From assembly GCA_017858735.1 (NCBI GenBank), contig JAFMBH010000004.1, forward strand, positions 1 through 64,000: a DNA stretch of 64,000 nt, written 5' to 3'. The notes under the pieces were generated by a model that saw only the letters and a program-made list of their open reading frames with translations, made no database searches and was not told the origin of the DNA. The position numbers were made by a program, and so were the translations under genes. Within the stretch, counting starts at the first letter, position 1. Each line of letters opens with the position of its first letter. Source of the DNA: Bacteroidota bacterium (GTDB lineage: Bacteria; Bacteroidota; Bacteroidia; Chitinophagales; Saprospiraceae). Of this stretch, positions 19,099 through 27,578 are shown piece after piece.

Positions 19099-20040
19099 AT
19101 GAGAAATCCTAGAATTCAATTAATGGTTCAATTATTTACCCTGATTATAATCATGGTGAGTTTAATTAAACATGAATTATTTGTTTCAAGTTCTCTTTTG
19201 ATTGCTTTAGTATTAATTGTATTCATAGGCATTCCTCATGGGGCAAACGATCATTTACTTTTTTTCAACTTAATCAACAAAAGGGTTGATAAAAATAACA
19301 AGAAGAATACTTTATTTTTCGCATCATACATAGGATTAATTTTATTGTATATAGGTTGTTGGTATTTATTCCCAACATTTTCCCTGGGATTATTCATTTT
19401 GATATCCATCTACCACTTTGGTCAATCAAATTTGTATATATCCCCCATTGAATCAAAATATATCAAGTTAATTTCCATTTTTTTATCCGGGAGTTTTGTT
19501 TTATTAACTCCTATTTTTGCTCATATTGAAACAGCATTACCCGTAATACAATCTCTCTCAAAAAACCCTGATATTCTAACAATATCTGAGGAAACAGGAA
19601 ACAAACTAGCTATTTCGGCTGGCATTTTGATGATTATACATTGGGTAATCCTAATGTTAAGCAAGCATATAAATATTAAAAACGGTTTACATGAAATACT
19701 GAATGTCTTCCTTTTATTTGGTCTTTTCTATTACAGTCCATTGTGGATAGGCTTCGCGATATATTTTACTTTATGGCATGCAATTCCTTCTATTGAGGAC
19801 CAGATAAACTTTTTCAAAACCACGAGGGTAAATTATAACTTAAGAAAATATGTACGTGAAATATTTCCATTCACAGTGATTGCCCTTTTAGGCCTTTTTT
19901 TAGCTTTTCAATTTTCAGGAAATTACATTTCCGTGAACCAAGGGATTGCTCTTTTGTTTATTTTTATAGCTGTAATAACCTTACCGCACATGATAATGAT
20001 GGATTTATTATATCTTCGCATAGAAGGAAAAAACTTTTGA
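19099..20040 (+). CDS. blh: Beta-carotene 15,15'-dioxygenase, Brp/Blh family
   Basis: 313 residues, strongly hydrophobic with about eight membrane segments. It cleaves beta-carotene centrally into two retinals. The conserved His-bearing motifs of the family are present: IPHGANDH (His47, His52), IYHFGQSN, LWHAIPSI and LPHMIMMD, which supply the iron ligands. It starts two bases after crtY and ends 42 bases before the rhodopsin gene, so it supplies the chromophore made and used within this operon. Confidence 0.94.
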   Translation: MRNPRIQLMVQLFTLIIIMVSLIKHELFVSSSLLIALVLIVFIGIPHGANDHLLFFNLINKRVDKNNKKNTLFFASYIGLILLYIGCWYLFPTFSLGLFILISIYHFGQSNLYISPIESKYIKLISIFLSGSFVLLTPIFAHIETALPVIQSLSKNPDILTISEETGNKLAISAGILMIIHWVILMLSKHINIKNGLHEILNVFLLFGLFYYSPLWIGFAIYFTLWHAIPSIEDQINFFKTTRVNYNLRKYVREIFPFTVIALLGLFLAFQFSGNYISVNQGIALLFIFIAVITLPHMIMMDLLYLRIEGKNF

Positions 20041-20082
20041 CATTAACAACGTAATTTTTTAACAACTTAAATAAATTTTGCT

Positions 20083-20811
20083 ATGGATGCATTACAAAAC
20101 TTTTCAAACCTGTTTCTTGCAACCTTAAAAGAAGGTGATTATGTAGGCTTTACATTTTTCATTGGCTCAATGGCGATGTTAGCTTCAACGGTATTCTTTT
20201 TTGTTCAAATGACCAATGTATCAGGAAAATGGAAAGATTCATTATTAATTTCTGGTATGATTACGGGAATTGCAGCAGTACATTATTTCTACATGCGCTC
20301 ATTTTGGGCAGAAAATGGTACTTCTCCTACTTCTTTCCGTTACATCGACTGGATTTTAACTGTACCATTAATGTGCGTTGAGTTTTATTTGATCTTAAAG
20401 GCATTTGGTGCTACTGTTTCATTGTTATGGAAGATGATTGCCTATTCATTATTAATGTTAATTGCTGGTTATTTGGGTGAAACAGTTTACCGTGATCAGT
20501 CAGTAATGTGGGGTTTCATCTCAACTGTCGGATACGTAGGTATTCTTTATGAGGTATGGTTGGGATCAGCTAAAAAATTGGCTGGAAACTCAAATGACCC
20601 TGCGCTACAAGGTGCATTCAAAACATTAGGTTGGTTCGTATTAGTTGGTTGGGCAATCTATCCAATTGGTTACATGGCCATTCCTGGTGGTTGGTTAGAC
20701 GGTGTTTTACCTTTGGAGTCATTAGACATTATCTATAACATTGGTGATGCTGTAAACAAAATTGGATTTGGATTAGTTATTTATTCTTTAGCTGTATCTT
20801 CTGCTAAATAA
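20083..20811 (+). CDS. Proteorhodopsin, light-driven proton pump (predicted green-absorbing)
   Basis: 242 residues, seven membrane helices. Helix C reads RYIDWILTVPLM, giving Asp89 (Schiff-base counter-ion and proton acceptor), Thr93 and Glu100 (proton donor): the D-T-E pattern of proton-pumping proteorhodopsins. His67 is the conserved partner of the acceptor, Arg86 is present, and Lys226 in NKIGFG is the retinal-binding lysine. The spectral-tuning position (105 in the reference protein) is Met97, as in green-absorbing rhodopsins of marine Bacteroidota. Codon use is smoother and less AT-rich than neighbours, as expected of a highly expressed gene. A strong terminator follows. Confidence 0.97.
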   Translation: MDALQNFSNLFLATLKEGDYVGFTFFIGSMAMLASTVFFFVQMTNVSGKWKDSLLISGMITGIAAVHYFYMRSFWAENGTSPTSFRYIDWILTVPLMCVEFYLILKAFGATVSLLWKMIAYSLLMLIAGYLGETVYRDQSVMWGFISTVGYVGILYEVWLGSAKKLAGNSNDPALQGAFKTLGWFVLVGWAIYPIGYMAIPGGWLDGVLPLESLDIIYNIGDAVNKIGFGLVIYSLAVSSAK

Positions 20812-20829
20812 GAAAAAGTCCCTTTCATT

Positions 20830-20856
20830 GAGGAATACACGTTTCGTGTATTCCTC
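20830..20856 (+). terminator. Strong rho-independent terminator of the rhodopsin operon
   Basis: A perfect 12-bp stem GAGGAATACACG / CGTGTATTCCTC with a TTT loop is followed by TTTTATTTTTT. It starts 18 bases after the rhodopsin stop and ends two bases before the last base of the convergent nitric oxide synthase gene, whose stop codon sits in the T-run. It may also stop the opposite transcript. Confidence 0.88.
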
Positions 20857-20858
20857 TT

Positions 20859-21992
20859 TTATTTTTTAGACATAATGTGAAAGGGGCATTTATTCATTGA
20901 TTGAGCATTTGATTTTTTCCATACAGGATTATTATAATAAAAATTTGGACTGATCACTTTATTTTCAAATAAGGTATGAAAAACCTTCATCGTTGATCCA
21001 GCGTTAGGCGGCACAATCCAACTCCAGTCAGCCATAACTTCTCTTCCTAACTTATTTTCTTGCTGAATAAACTTCATAAACTGCTCAGAAGATTCGTGAT
21101 GATCTGTTATTGAAACACCCTCTTTGTCAAAAGAGGTTTTCACGGCATAATTTAATTCTAATAAAGCCCTGTCTTTCCAAAACATATCCTTACCAGAAAT
21201 ATTCAGGCCAATGGCCTCAGCTACTTTGGGTAATTGGTTAAACCTGTCTTCATCCCCTAAGTTTCTGGAACCAATTTCAGTTACCATATACCATCCATTA
21301 AAAGGAGCTGAAGGGAAATGAATACCTCCTATTTCCAGGACCATATCAGAAATAACGGGCAATACGTTCCATTTTAAGTTTAAATCATTGAAACTTTCAT
21401 ATTCAGGATGCTGAATGACCACTTCTTTTACTAAATGAGCTGGTAATTCAAAAAAAAGAGGTTTTTTATCTTCAAATTGAAAAACGACAGGTAAAACATC
21501 AAATGCTGTTCCTTTTCCTTTCCAGCCCAAAGAGAGACAAACATCAGTAAAATCTAATTGAGCGGGATCTCCTAATATTTGCCCATTTTTTTTATAAGCA
21601 GCATACCTTATGAGTTGACTGTTCCAAAATCTTATTGGGGCAATTCCTTCAGGTGATTCCGGGGGAAAAATAGTGATAAGTGGTTTTATTTTTCCATTTC
21701 CGGTAGCAAATTCCAGATGATTTAAAATAGCCATCTTAACTTCCTCGAAGGTACTGATAGCTCTTCCATCAGCTACTTTCAGAGATTTCCAAAAAAGTCT
21801 TCCAATGCACCTATTGCTATTTCGCCAGGCAGCACAAGCACCAAAAGTCAATTCATCTAAAGTAAGTTTGTACGTCCCCGTCATTTCAATTTCCTCATAA
21901 ACGTCTAAAAGCCTTTTGTCAAGATTTTTAAGGCAAGTTTCTGTATAAAATTGGGTCAAAAATTCAGAAGCGTTTTTGTTTAACAAGTTCAC
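20859..21992 (-). CDS. nos: Nitric oxide synthase oxygenase (stand-alone haem domain)
   Basis: 377 residues, the oxygenase domain only; no fused reductase. The motif AAWRNSNRCIGR has the haem-thiolate Cys62. Further NOS signatures: GDPAQLDFTDVCLSLGW, PFNGWYMVTEIGSRNL (substrate-binding Glu), DHHESSEQFMKF and the terminal WSWIVPPNAGS (pterin/dimer region). It converts arginine to citrulline and NO using electrons from unrelated cellular reductases. Start is GTG at 21992 with an AGG a few bases upstream; no upstream ATG is in frame. It converges on the rhodopsin operon and is divergent from the thioesterase gene. Confidence 0.94.
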   Translation of the reverse strand: MNLLNKNASEFLTQFYTETCLKNLDKRLLDVYEEIEMTGTYKLTLDELTFGACAAWRNSNRCIGRLFWKSLKVADGRAISTFEEVKMAILNHLEFATGNGKIKPLITIFPPESPEGIAPIRFWNSQLIRYAAYKKNGQILGDPAQLDFTDVCLSLGWKGKGTAFDVLPVVFQFEDKKPLFFELPAHLVKEVVIQHPEYESFNDLNLKWNVLPVISDMVLEIGGIHFPSAPFNGWYMVTEIGSRNLGDEDRFNQLPKVAEAIGLNISGKDMFWKDRALLELNYAVKTSFDKEGVSITDHHESSEQFMKFIQQENKLGREVMADWSWIVPPNAGSTMKVFHTLFENKVISPNFYYNNPVWKKSNAQSMNKCPFHIMSKK

Positions 21993-22136
21993 CTATTATG
22001 AATTTTAAGCTGTTTACAATGAAATTTCCCTTACAACAAAGCAAATAGTTTATATGTTTATTTAAAAATTTGAAATTCACTATTAAATAATTGGATAACT
22101 TGCATCGTAAAAATAATACATTTTAAACACTTTACT

Positions 22137-22568
22137 ATGATATGGAAACAGCCTACCAATGAAATAGCCATCAACGAAATGGGTAAGAACACTTTAATGG
22201 AAACTTTAGGTATTCAAGTAATAGAAGTTGGCCCAGATTTTATAAAGGCAAGTATGCCCGTGGATCATCGAACAGTTCAACCTTTTAGAATTCTTCATGG
22301 AGGAGCCAGTGTTGCCCTGGCAGAATCACTGGGTAGTTTTGCCGGAACCCTTTGTCTCGAAAATTTAAGTACTCATACTATAGTTGGCGTTGAGATAAAT
22401 GCAAATCATTTAAAAGCAGTAAAAGAGGGTGAACCTCCTGTTGTTGGGACGGTAAAACCAATAAGAATTGGTAAAACCATCCAGGTTTGGCAAATAGATA
22501 TTAGTAATGCAAATAACCAATTAACTTGTACATCAAGAATAACGCTAGCCGTTATTCCCTTAAAATAA
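22137..22568 (+). CDS. menI: Hotdog-fold acyl-CoA thioesterase, MenI/YdiI-like
   Basis: 143 residues. MIWKQ at the start and HGGASVALAESLGS, with the catalytic Glu63, closely resemble YdiI/MenI, the 1,4-dihydroxy-2-naphthoyl-CoA hydrolase of menaquinone synthesis. MPVDHRTVQPF and GVEINANHLKAV are the other conserved segments. No other menaquinone gene is adjacent, so the exact substrate is inferred from sequence likeness only; a PaaI-type broad thioesterase is the alternative. The next gene starts four bases later and is probably cotranscribed. Confidence 0.82.
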   Translation: MIWKQPTNEIAINEMGKNTLMETLGIQVIEVGPDFIKASMPVDHRTVQPFRILHGGASVALAESLGSFAGTLCLENLSTHTIVGVEINANHLKAVKEGEPPVVGTVKPIRIGKTIQVWQIDISNANNQLTCTSRITLAVIPLK

Positions 22569-22572
22569 TTTT

Positions 22573-24993
22573 ATGAAAAAATGGTTGTTTTTTATCCTCG
22601 CCTTTCCAACTTTCCTCCTATCTCAGGATGTGGTCAAGTATCAAAATAATTATGGTTCCACTGATATAAATTTGAAACGTTTGAGCCAAACCGATGAATA
22701 TTCTCAATATAACGACATTTGGGGTTTTGTTGGAAAAGATGGAATAGAATATGCTATTTTAGGTACTACCACAGGAACAGCCATTTATTCATTAAAAGAT
22801 CCAAAAATTCCAAAAAGAGATACTTTCATACCAGGAAATACCTCCATTTGGAGAGATATGAAATCTTATAAAAATCATGTTTACGCTACGGCTGATCAAG
22901 GAAACCAGGGGGTGCTTATTATTAATATGACAGAAGCTCCCTCTAAAATAACGTTTAAATATAGCCGTTTACCGGCTCCAACTTCTGTTAATCCAGGTAA
23001 TGTAGGCAATTGTCATAACCTTTGGATTGATGAAAAAGGCTTCATGTACTTATCAGGATGTTCCCCACAATCCGGAGGCGTATTAATTTATGATTTAAAT
23101 GTTAATCCGGACGAACCTACCTTCGTTGGTGCTGCTGACGCAGTTTATAGCCATGACAATTACGTTCGCAATGATACCTTGTATAGCGCTGAAATATATG
23201 CAGGCATTTTTTCAGTGTATCATATAAAGGATAAAAAAAATATTATCAAATTAACTTCGCATCCTACCACTACCCGATTTACACACAACGTCTGGCTATC
23301 TGATGATCATAAATACCTGTTTACTACCGACGAAAAGCCACAGGGTAAAGTCGATGCTTACTCTGTTGGAAATCCTTCCGATATAAAATTATTACATAGT
23401 TTTCGTCCCCCCGTTTTACTAAACCAAAACGCTATACCTCACAACACTCATTATATTAAAAATGCTAAAGGTAGCTTTATTGTAACCTCATGGTATGAAG
23501 AAGGAGTTTCTGTAGCAGATGTTTCTGACCCATCCAATATGGTAGAAGTAGGCATTGGTAGAACAACAAAAGGTGGAAATGGATGCTGGGGTGCCTATCC
23601 ATTCCTTCCATCTGGCCTCATTCTTGCCAGTGATATGGATAATGGCCTTTTTGTATATGAACCAAATTACACGCGAGCGGCTCGTTTTGAGGGTATAGTG
23701 CTTGATTCAGTCACAAAAACACCTGTAAATGGAGCTAAGATTTCCATAGAAGGATTAATAAATAGAGAAATACTGTCCGACGGCTTCGGACGCTTTAAAA
23801 CGGGAACCCCAGAAACTGGCAATATAAATATTGTAGTAAGTAAAAATGGTTTTGAAACAAAAAGGATATTAAAGCTATTATCAAATTCATTTTCTTTAAA
23901 AAATGATACCATTTATTTGTCACAATTACCTACTTCCACGCTGACTGGAAGAATCATTTCTAATGAATCTGGTTTACCCGTTTCAAATGCAGAAGTAGGA
24001 TTATTCAAGGAGGGTAATTTATCGATAAATACAAAAACGTTAGAAAACGGATCATTTTCGATAACAAATATTATTCCTTCATCCTATCAATTTTCCTCAG
24101 GTAAATGGGGTTATAAACCCTTAACTTTTAAAAACATTACGATTCCTTTTAACCAAAGTATTAGTGAAAAACTGATGAATGGTTATACAGATAATTTCAA
24201 TTTTGACCTTGGCTGGACAGTAACAAATACAGCAACAGTTGGCAAGTGGGAAAGAGCCACTCCCGTTGGCACGAAGTATAATAATTTGACTTCAGCACCA
24301 TTTAATGATAGTCCAAATGATGAAGGCAATACCGCTTTCGTAACTGGAAATATAGGCGGTGACCCTGGAGTTGGGGACATTGACAATGGTATAACACAAT
24401 TGCATTCACCTGCAATGACCTTTGCTCCTAATGTACAACTTCATTTAAATGTGGATATATGGTTCTTTAATTCAGGAGGTAATTCAACACCAAATGATAC
24501 GTTATTTATTTATGCAACCAATGGCTTAGGTGATTCCATCTTACTGCATAAGCAATATGAAAATACCACAACCTGGAAAACACTTATTATTAATGATTTT
24601 CAAAATAGAATAAAAATTGGATCTAAAAATAACATCCATTTTATTGTTGGTGATTTGGCTACAAGTCCCCATTTGGTAGAAGCTGGTGTTGATAACTTTA
24701 GCATCGAACAATCCTTTCAGACAAGCCTACAATCTATTTTAAAACATAAAGCTTTTCGTGTTTATCCTAACCCAGGAAAATTGGAAGCGATGATACAATT
24801 TGACGAAAAAGAACAAAATAGAACTGGAACCATTGCTCTTTACAATCAAAATGGTCAATTACAAGAACAAATAAAGGTCGATGGTCAGGAAAAAATCAGT
24901 CTAGGTAGAATAGTAGTACCTGGTTTATATATCATACTATGGCAGAATGAAAAAGGATATACTCAAATAGAAAAATGGATAAAAGTGGAGTAG
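22573..24993 (+). CDS. Choice-of-anchor B family secreted protein with type IX sorting tail
   Basis: 806 residues. Signal peptide ends near LLSQ. Residues about 20-370 form a beta-propeller-like choice-of-anchor B region (DIWGFVGKDGIEYAILGTTTG, WRDMKSYKNHVYATADQG, CHNLWIDEKGFMYLSG, SHDNYVRNDTLYSAEIYAG). Two carboxypeptidase-regulatory-like beta-sandwich repeats follow (EGIVLDSVTKTPVNGAKI, LTGRIISNESGLPVSNAEV), then a jelly-roll-like domain. The final about 75 residues (VYPNPGKLEAMIQF ... GLYIILW) are a type A type IX sorting domain. A surface protein; its ligand is unknown. Confidence 0.87.
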   Translation: MKKWLFFILAFPTFLLSQDVVKYQNNYGSTDINLKRLSQTDEYSQYNDIWGFVGKDGIEYAILGTTTGTAIYSLKDPKIPKRDTFIPGNTSIWRDMKSYKNHVYATADQGNQGVLIINMTEAPSKITFKYSRLPAPTSVNPGNVGNCHNLWIDEKGFMYLSGCSPQSGGVLIYDLNVNPDEPTFVGAADAVYSHDNYVRNDTLYSAEIYAGIFSVYHIKDKKNIIKLTSHPTTTRFTHNVWLSDDHKYLFTTDEKPQGKVDAYSVGNPSDIKLLHSFRPPVLLNQNAIPHNTHYIKNAKGSFIVTSWYEEGVSVADVSDPSNMVEVGIGRTTKGGNGCWGAYPFLPSGLILASDMDNGLFVYEPNYTRAARFEGIVLDSVTKTPVNGAKISIEGLINREILSDGFGRFKTGTPETGNINIVVSKNGFETKRILKLLSNSFSLKNDTIYLSQLPTSTLTGRIISNESGLPVSNAEVGLFKEGNLSINTKTLENGSFSITNIIPSSYQFSSGKWGYKPLTFKNITIPFNQSISEKLMNGYTDNFNFDLGWTVTNTATVGKWERATPVGTKYNNLTSAPFNDSPNDEGNTAFVTGNIGGDPGVGDIDNGITQLHSPAMTFAPNVQLHLNVDIWFFNSGGNSTPNDTLFIYATNGLGDSILLHKQYENTTTWKTLIINDFQNRIKIGSKNNIHFIVGDLATSPHLVEAGVDNFSIEQSFQTSLQSILKHKAFRVYPNPGKLEAMIQFDEKEQNRTGTIALYNQNGQLQEQIKVDGQEKISLGRIVVPGLYIILWQNEKGYTQIEKWIKVE

Positions 24994-25033
24994 TAACCGA
25001 CTTTTTATAGTAAGTTTTCCCTATAAAAGAATA

Positions 25034-26935
25034 CTACTCATTTACAGAGGCTGAATTATTAATATCCCCTGCTTTTACCCCAATAAAATCTTTATCAAGA
25101 ATGGGGGATTGAAGATTTTGGACCATAAAGGCGTTTAAGTTGAGCCCTAAAAGAGGGGCAGAAATATTCATAAAACCATCCTCAAATGGAACAAATTGCC
25201 AGATTGGCACTTTTTCAAAATTAGTTATTAATCCTAACAGCGCACGTTTTAATAAAATAAGGTCTGAGGTAGAAATACTCCCGGAATTATTCACATCGGC
25301 AGCCAACATTTTAAATGGACTTTTTAAGTTTTCCCTATTGAGAATATGCTTCTGAACCTGCAATAAGTCAAAAGTAGACAAGCCATTTAATATTGAACTG
25401 GATTTAGCAAAATCCAGGATATAATTATTACCTGTTGAAAGCCCTGAAAAAGAGTAATTGCCCTGAGCATCAGAAACGGTAGAGACAGAAAAACCATTAT
25501 CCCCAATCAATAGTACGTTTGTGTTTGGGATTGGCGTATTGGTTTCTGTATATATAACGCCAGCAACCTTTCCATTTTCTACCATCGGGTTATCTAACCC
25601 CCTGATTTGCAAAGAATCAGATAAAATTGGGTCCAGCCAATCTTTTAAACGAGTGGACGAAGTTCCTCCCCCTTCCCATGACAAGGAGAAACGCGAAAAA
25701 TAACCACTTGACACCGTACAATTTGCTGATCCACCGTGTAAAAGACCAGTTATTTGATTTGCTTCATTGAGTAAGGCGCAACCTGAAGAGCCTATTTCAA
25801 ATGAACCGAAAGTATATTGAACTACAAAATGATGATTTGCAGGCGATATCCTATTATTATCCCATTTAATGGTACTGGTAAAAACAGGTGCTGGGCGATT
25901 TGAAATGGCTATCTTTTTAATGTCACCTTTAGGATGATGCGCCATTTTACTCTTTTGGGGACCTGTAGCAGACCTATTCCAACCTAAAAAATAAGGATTA
26001 AAAGAAGAAGGAATTGAACCGGAAAGCTCAAACAACAAAAAATCATTTTCAAGTCTGCCAGCAAGTAATTTAGCACCTTGAATATAGGAGAAAACGGGTT
26101 CAATTGCGGGTTGATTACATGTCAGAGATTGATAATTAAAATCGAATCTCCAAAAATCATACATGGGGGTATAACCATCCTGGCAATGGAACGCAGATAA
26201 AATAAGAGGTTTCCCATCTAATTTAGTATTATTCACCAAATTTCCTGTACAAAATCCAATACCCTCTTTAACAACCACATAAATTCTACAAATACCATTT
26301 TTCTCCTTTTGAAGGATATCTCCTTCCGGACAAATAACATTAGTATGACATGCTTCAGAAGCACCAAAACCTAAGGTTTCACTATTTCCTCTGGAAACAT
26401 CACTCTCTATATTATCAAAAACAGGTTTGTATCCAATATCCATCCTAAAAATATGGATAACACTTTTAATGTCAGTATTTGGTGGCTCAATAAGTTCTAA
26501 TCTTATTTTATTTGAAGAAAAAAAACCCAACAATTTTTTCTCTATTTTTCCTTCCGTACCTATGTATCTGGATGAAGGATAATCTTTATTTTCTATAAAA
26601 ACCGACAGAACTGCCCCATCTGACAAACTAAAAGTATCCAAAAGAGCTGCTAATGCAAGGGCAGAATTCGAAGCCTCAATATTAAGATTCCAACGTCGGT
26701 AGCCACTTTGATCTATAGACCATTTACCACTATTTAGCAAATTCAAATCAACAAGAACAGGAACTGATATCCTATTTCCTGGCATTAAGCTATCTGATTT
26801 TTTAACTTCCACCCAATTTGGCTCAGGTAAAGAAAAATAATCGACCTTTTGACTAACCTCCACAGGATTTTGACAAAATCCCATGAACGGCATAATCAAA
26901 AGGAAGAAAAATATAATTATTTGCCCTGTTTTCAT
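25034..26935 (-). CDS. Secreted trypsin-like (lysyl-endopeptidase-like) serine peptidase with dockerin-like tail
   Basis: 633 residues with signal peptide (ends FCQ). The peptidase lies around residues 195-455: catalytic His in LILSAFHCQDG, Asp in the NDFLLFEL strand, Ser in GSSGCALLNE. Cysteines near the active site resemble Achromobacter-type lysyl endopeptidase. After it come a carboxypeptidase-regulatory-like domain (GVIYTETNTPIPNTNVLL) and a dockerin-like module with Ca-binding loops ADVNNSGSISTSD and GDINNSASVNE. The protein ends there, without the type IX sorting domain that usually follows in Bacteroidota, so its export and anchoring are unclear. Confidence 0.84.
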   Translation of the reverse strand: MKTGQIIIFFFLLIMPFMGFCQNPVEVSQKVDYFSLPEPNWVEVKKSDSLMPGNRISVPVLVDLNLLNSGKWSIDQSGYRRWNLNIEASNSALALAALLDTFSLSDGAVLSVFIENKDYPSSRYIGTEGKIEKKLLGFFSSNKIRLELIEPPNTDIKSVIHIFRMDIGYKPVFDNIESDVSRGNSETLGFGASEACHTNVICPEGDILQKEKNGICRIYVVVKEGIGFCTGNLVNNTKLDGKPLILSAFHCQDGYTPMYDFWRFDFNYQSLTCNQPAIEPVFSYIQGAKLLAGRLENDFLLFELSGSIPSSFNPYFLGWNRSATGPQKSKMAHHPKGDIKKIAISNRPAPVFTSTIKWDNNRISPANHHFVVQYTFGSFEIGSSGCALLNEANQITGLLHGGSANCTVSSGYFSRFSLSWEGGGTSSTRLKDWLDPILSDSLQIRGLDNPMVENGKVAGVIYTETNTPIPNTNVLLIGDNGFSVSTVSDAQGNYSFSGLSTGNNYILDFAKSSSILNGLSTFDLLQVQKHILNRENLKSPFKMLAADVNNSGSISTSDLILLKRALLGLITNFEKVPIWQFVPFEDGFMNISAPLLGLNLNAFMVQNLQSPILDKDFIGVKAGDINNSASVNE

Positions 26936-26971
26936 TAGATAAATGGAAGTTAGCAGTAAATACTACTTAGG

Positions 26972-27535
26972 TTATAAATCTCCATATAGGAAACCAATGA
27001 CTAAAAAATTTACTCCACGCACATCCAAACGATAGTCTTTGTTGAAACCTTTTCTGAATTTAGAAGAGGATACAATCGACAATTCAGATTGATTCTCTGC
27101 CTTCTTTTGAGTGGCATTAATCATCCCAGTGTTGGAATAATAGAATTTATTTTCAGTTAATGAATCATCTTGATAAATCAATTCCCTCAAATAAATTACC
27201 CTTCTGTTGTAAAGAAAAAACCATTGTTCTGTTTGTGCCTTCTGTGTTTTGATAACGACAGGAACGCCTGCTAAATTGTACAAAGTCATTTCAGCGAGGC
27301 CATCGATATGTTTTACGGTAATGGGACCTTTGGCTTCATAATCGTTCATTTCATTCACAATTCTCTCTACCTCTTTATCTATCAAAGGCACAGTTTCAGG
27401 CCCAACATCTGTCATTTGAAAGACAGGAGGACTTTTTTCTGCTTCATTATCAATACTTTCATCTGATTTACAACTATAAAAAGTGCTGCAAATTAAAAAT
27501 AAAAGTAACTGATTTAAGTTTGTGTAAAATTTCAT
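26972..27535 (-). CDS. Hypothetical lipoprotein
   Basis: 187 residues. The N-terminus has a hydrophobic segment ending STFYSC, so Cys22 is the likely lipidation site, followed by an acidic linker (KSDESIDNEAEKSPP). The rest is predicted mixed alpha/beta without a family I recognise; short phrases are QWFFLYNRRVIYLRELIYQ and GVNFLVIGFLYGDL at the end. It lies between the pullulanase and the peptidase genes on the same strand with gaps of about 40 bases, so all three may be one transcript. Confidence 0.6.
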   Translation of the reverse strand: MKFYTNLNQLLLFLICSTFYSCKSDESIDNEAEKSPPVFQMTDVGPETVPLIDKEVERIVNEMNDYEAKGPITVKHIDGLAEMTLYNLAGVPVVIKTQKAQTEQWFFLYNRRVIYLRELIYQDDSLTENKFYYSNTGMINATQKKAENQSELSIVSSSKFRKGFNKDYRLDVRGVNFLVIGFLYGDL

Positions 27536-27578
27536 GGGATATAAAAATTAAAATTAAAATCGCTGAGTTTTGAACCAA

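Noticed and set aside
25001-25030. AT-only inverted repeat between the choice-of-anchor B gene and the peptidase
   Set aside because: Only eight to nine weak pairs and no clear T-run; not enough to call a terminator.
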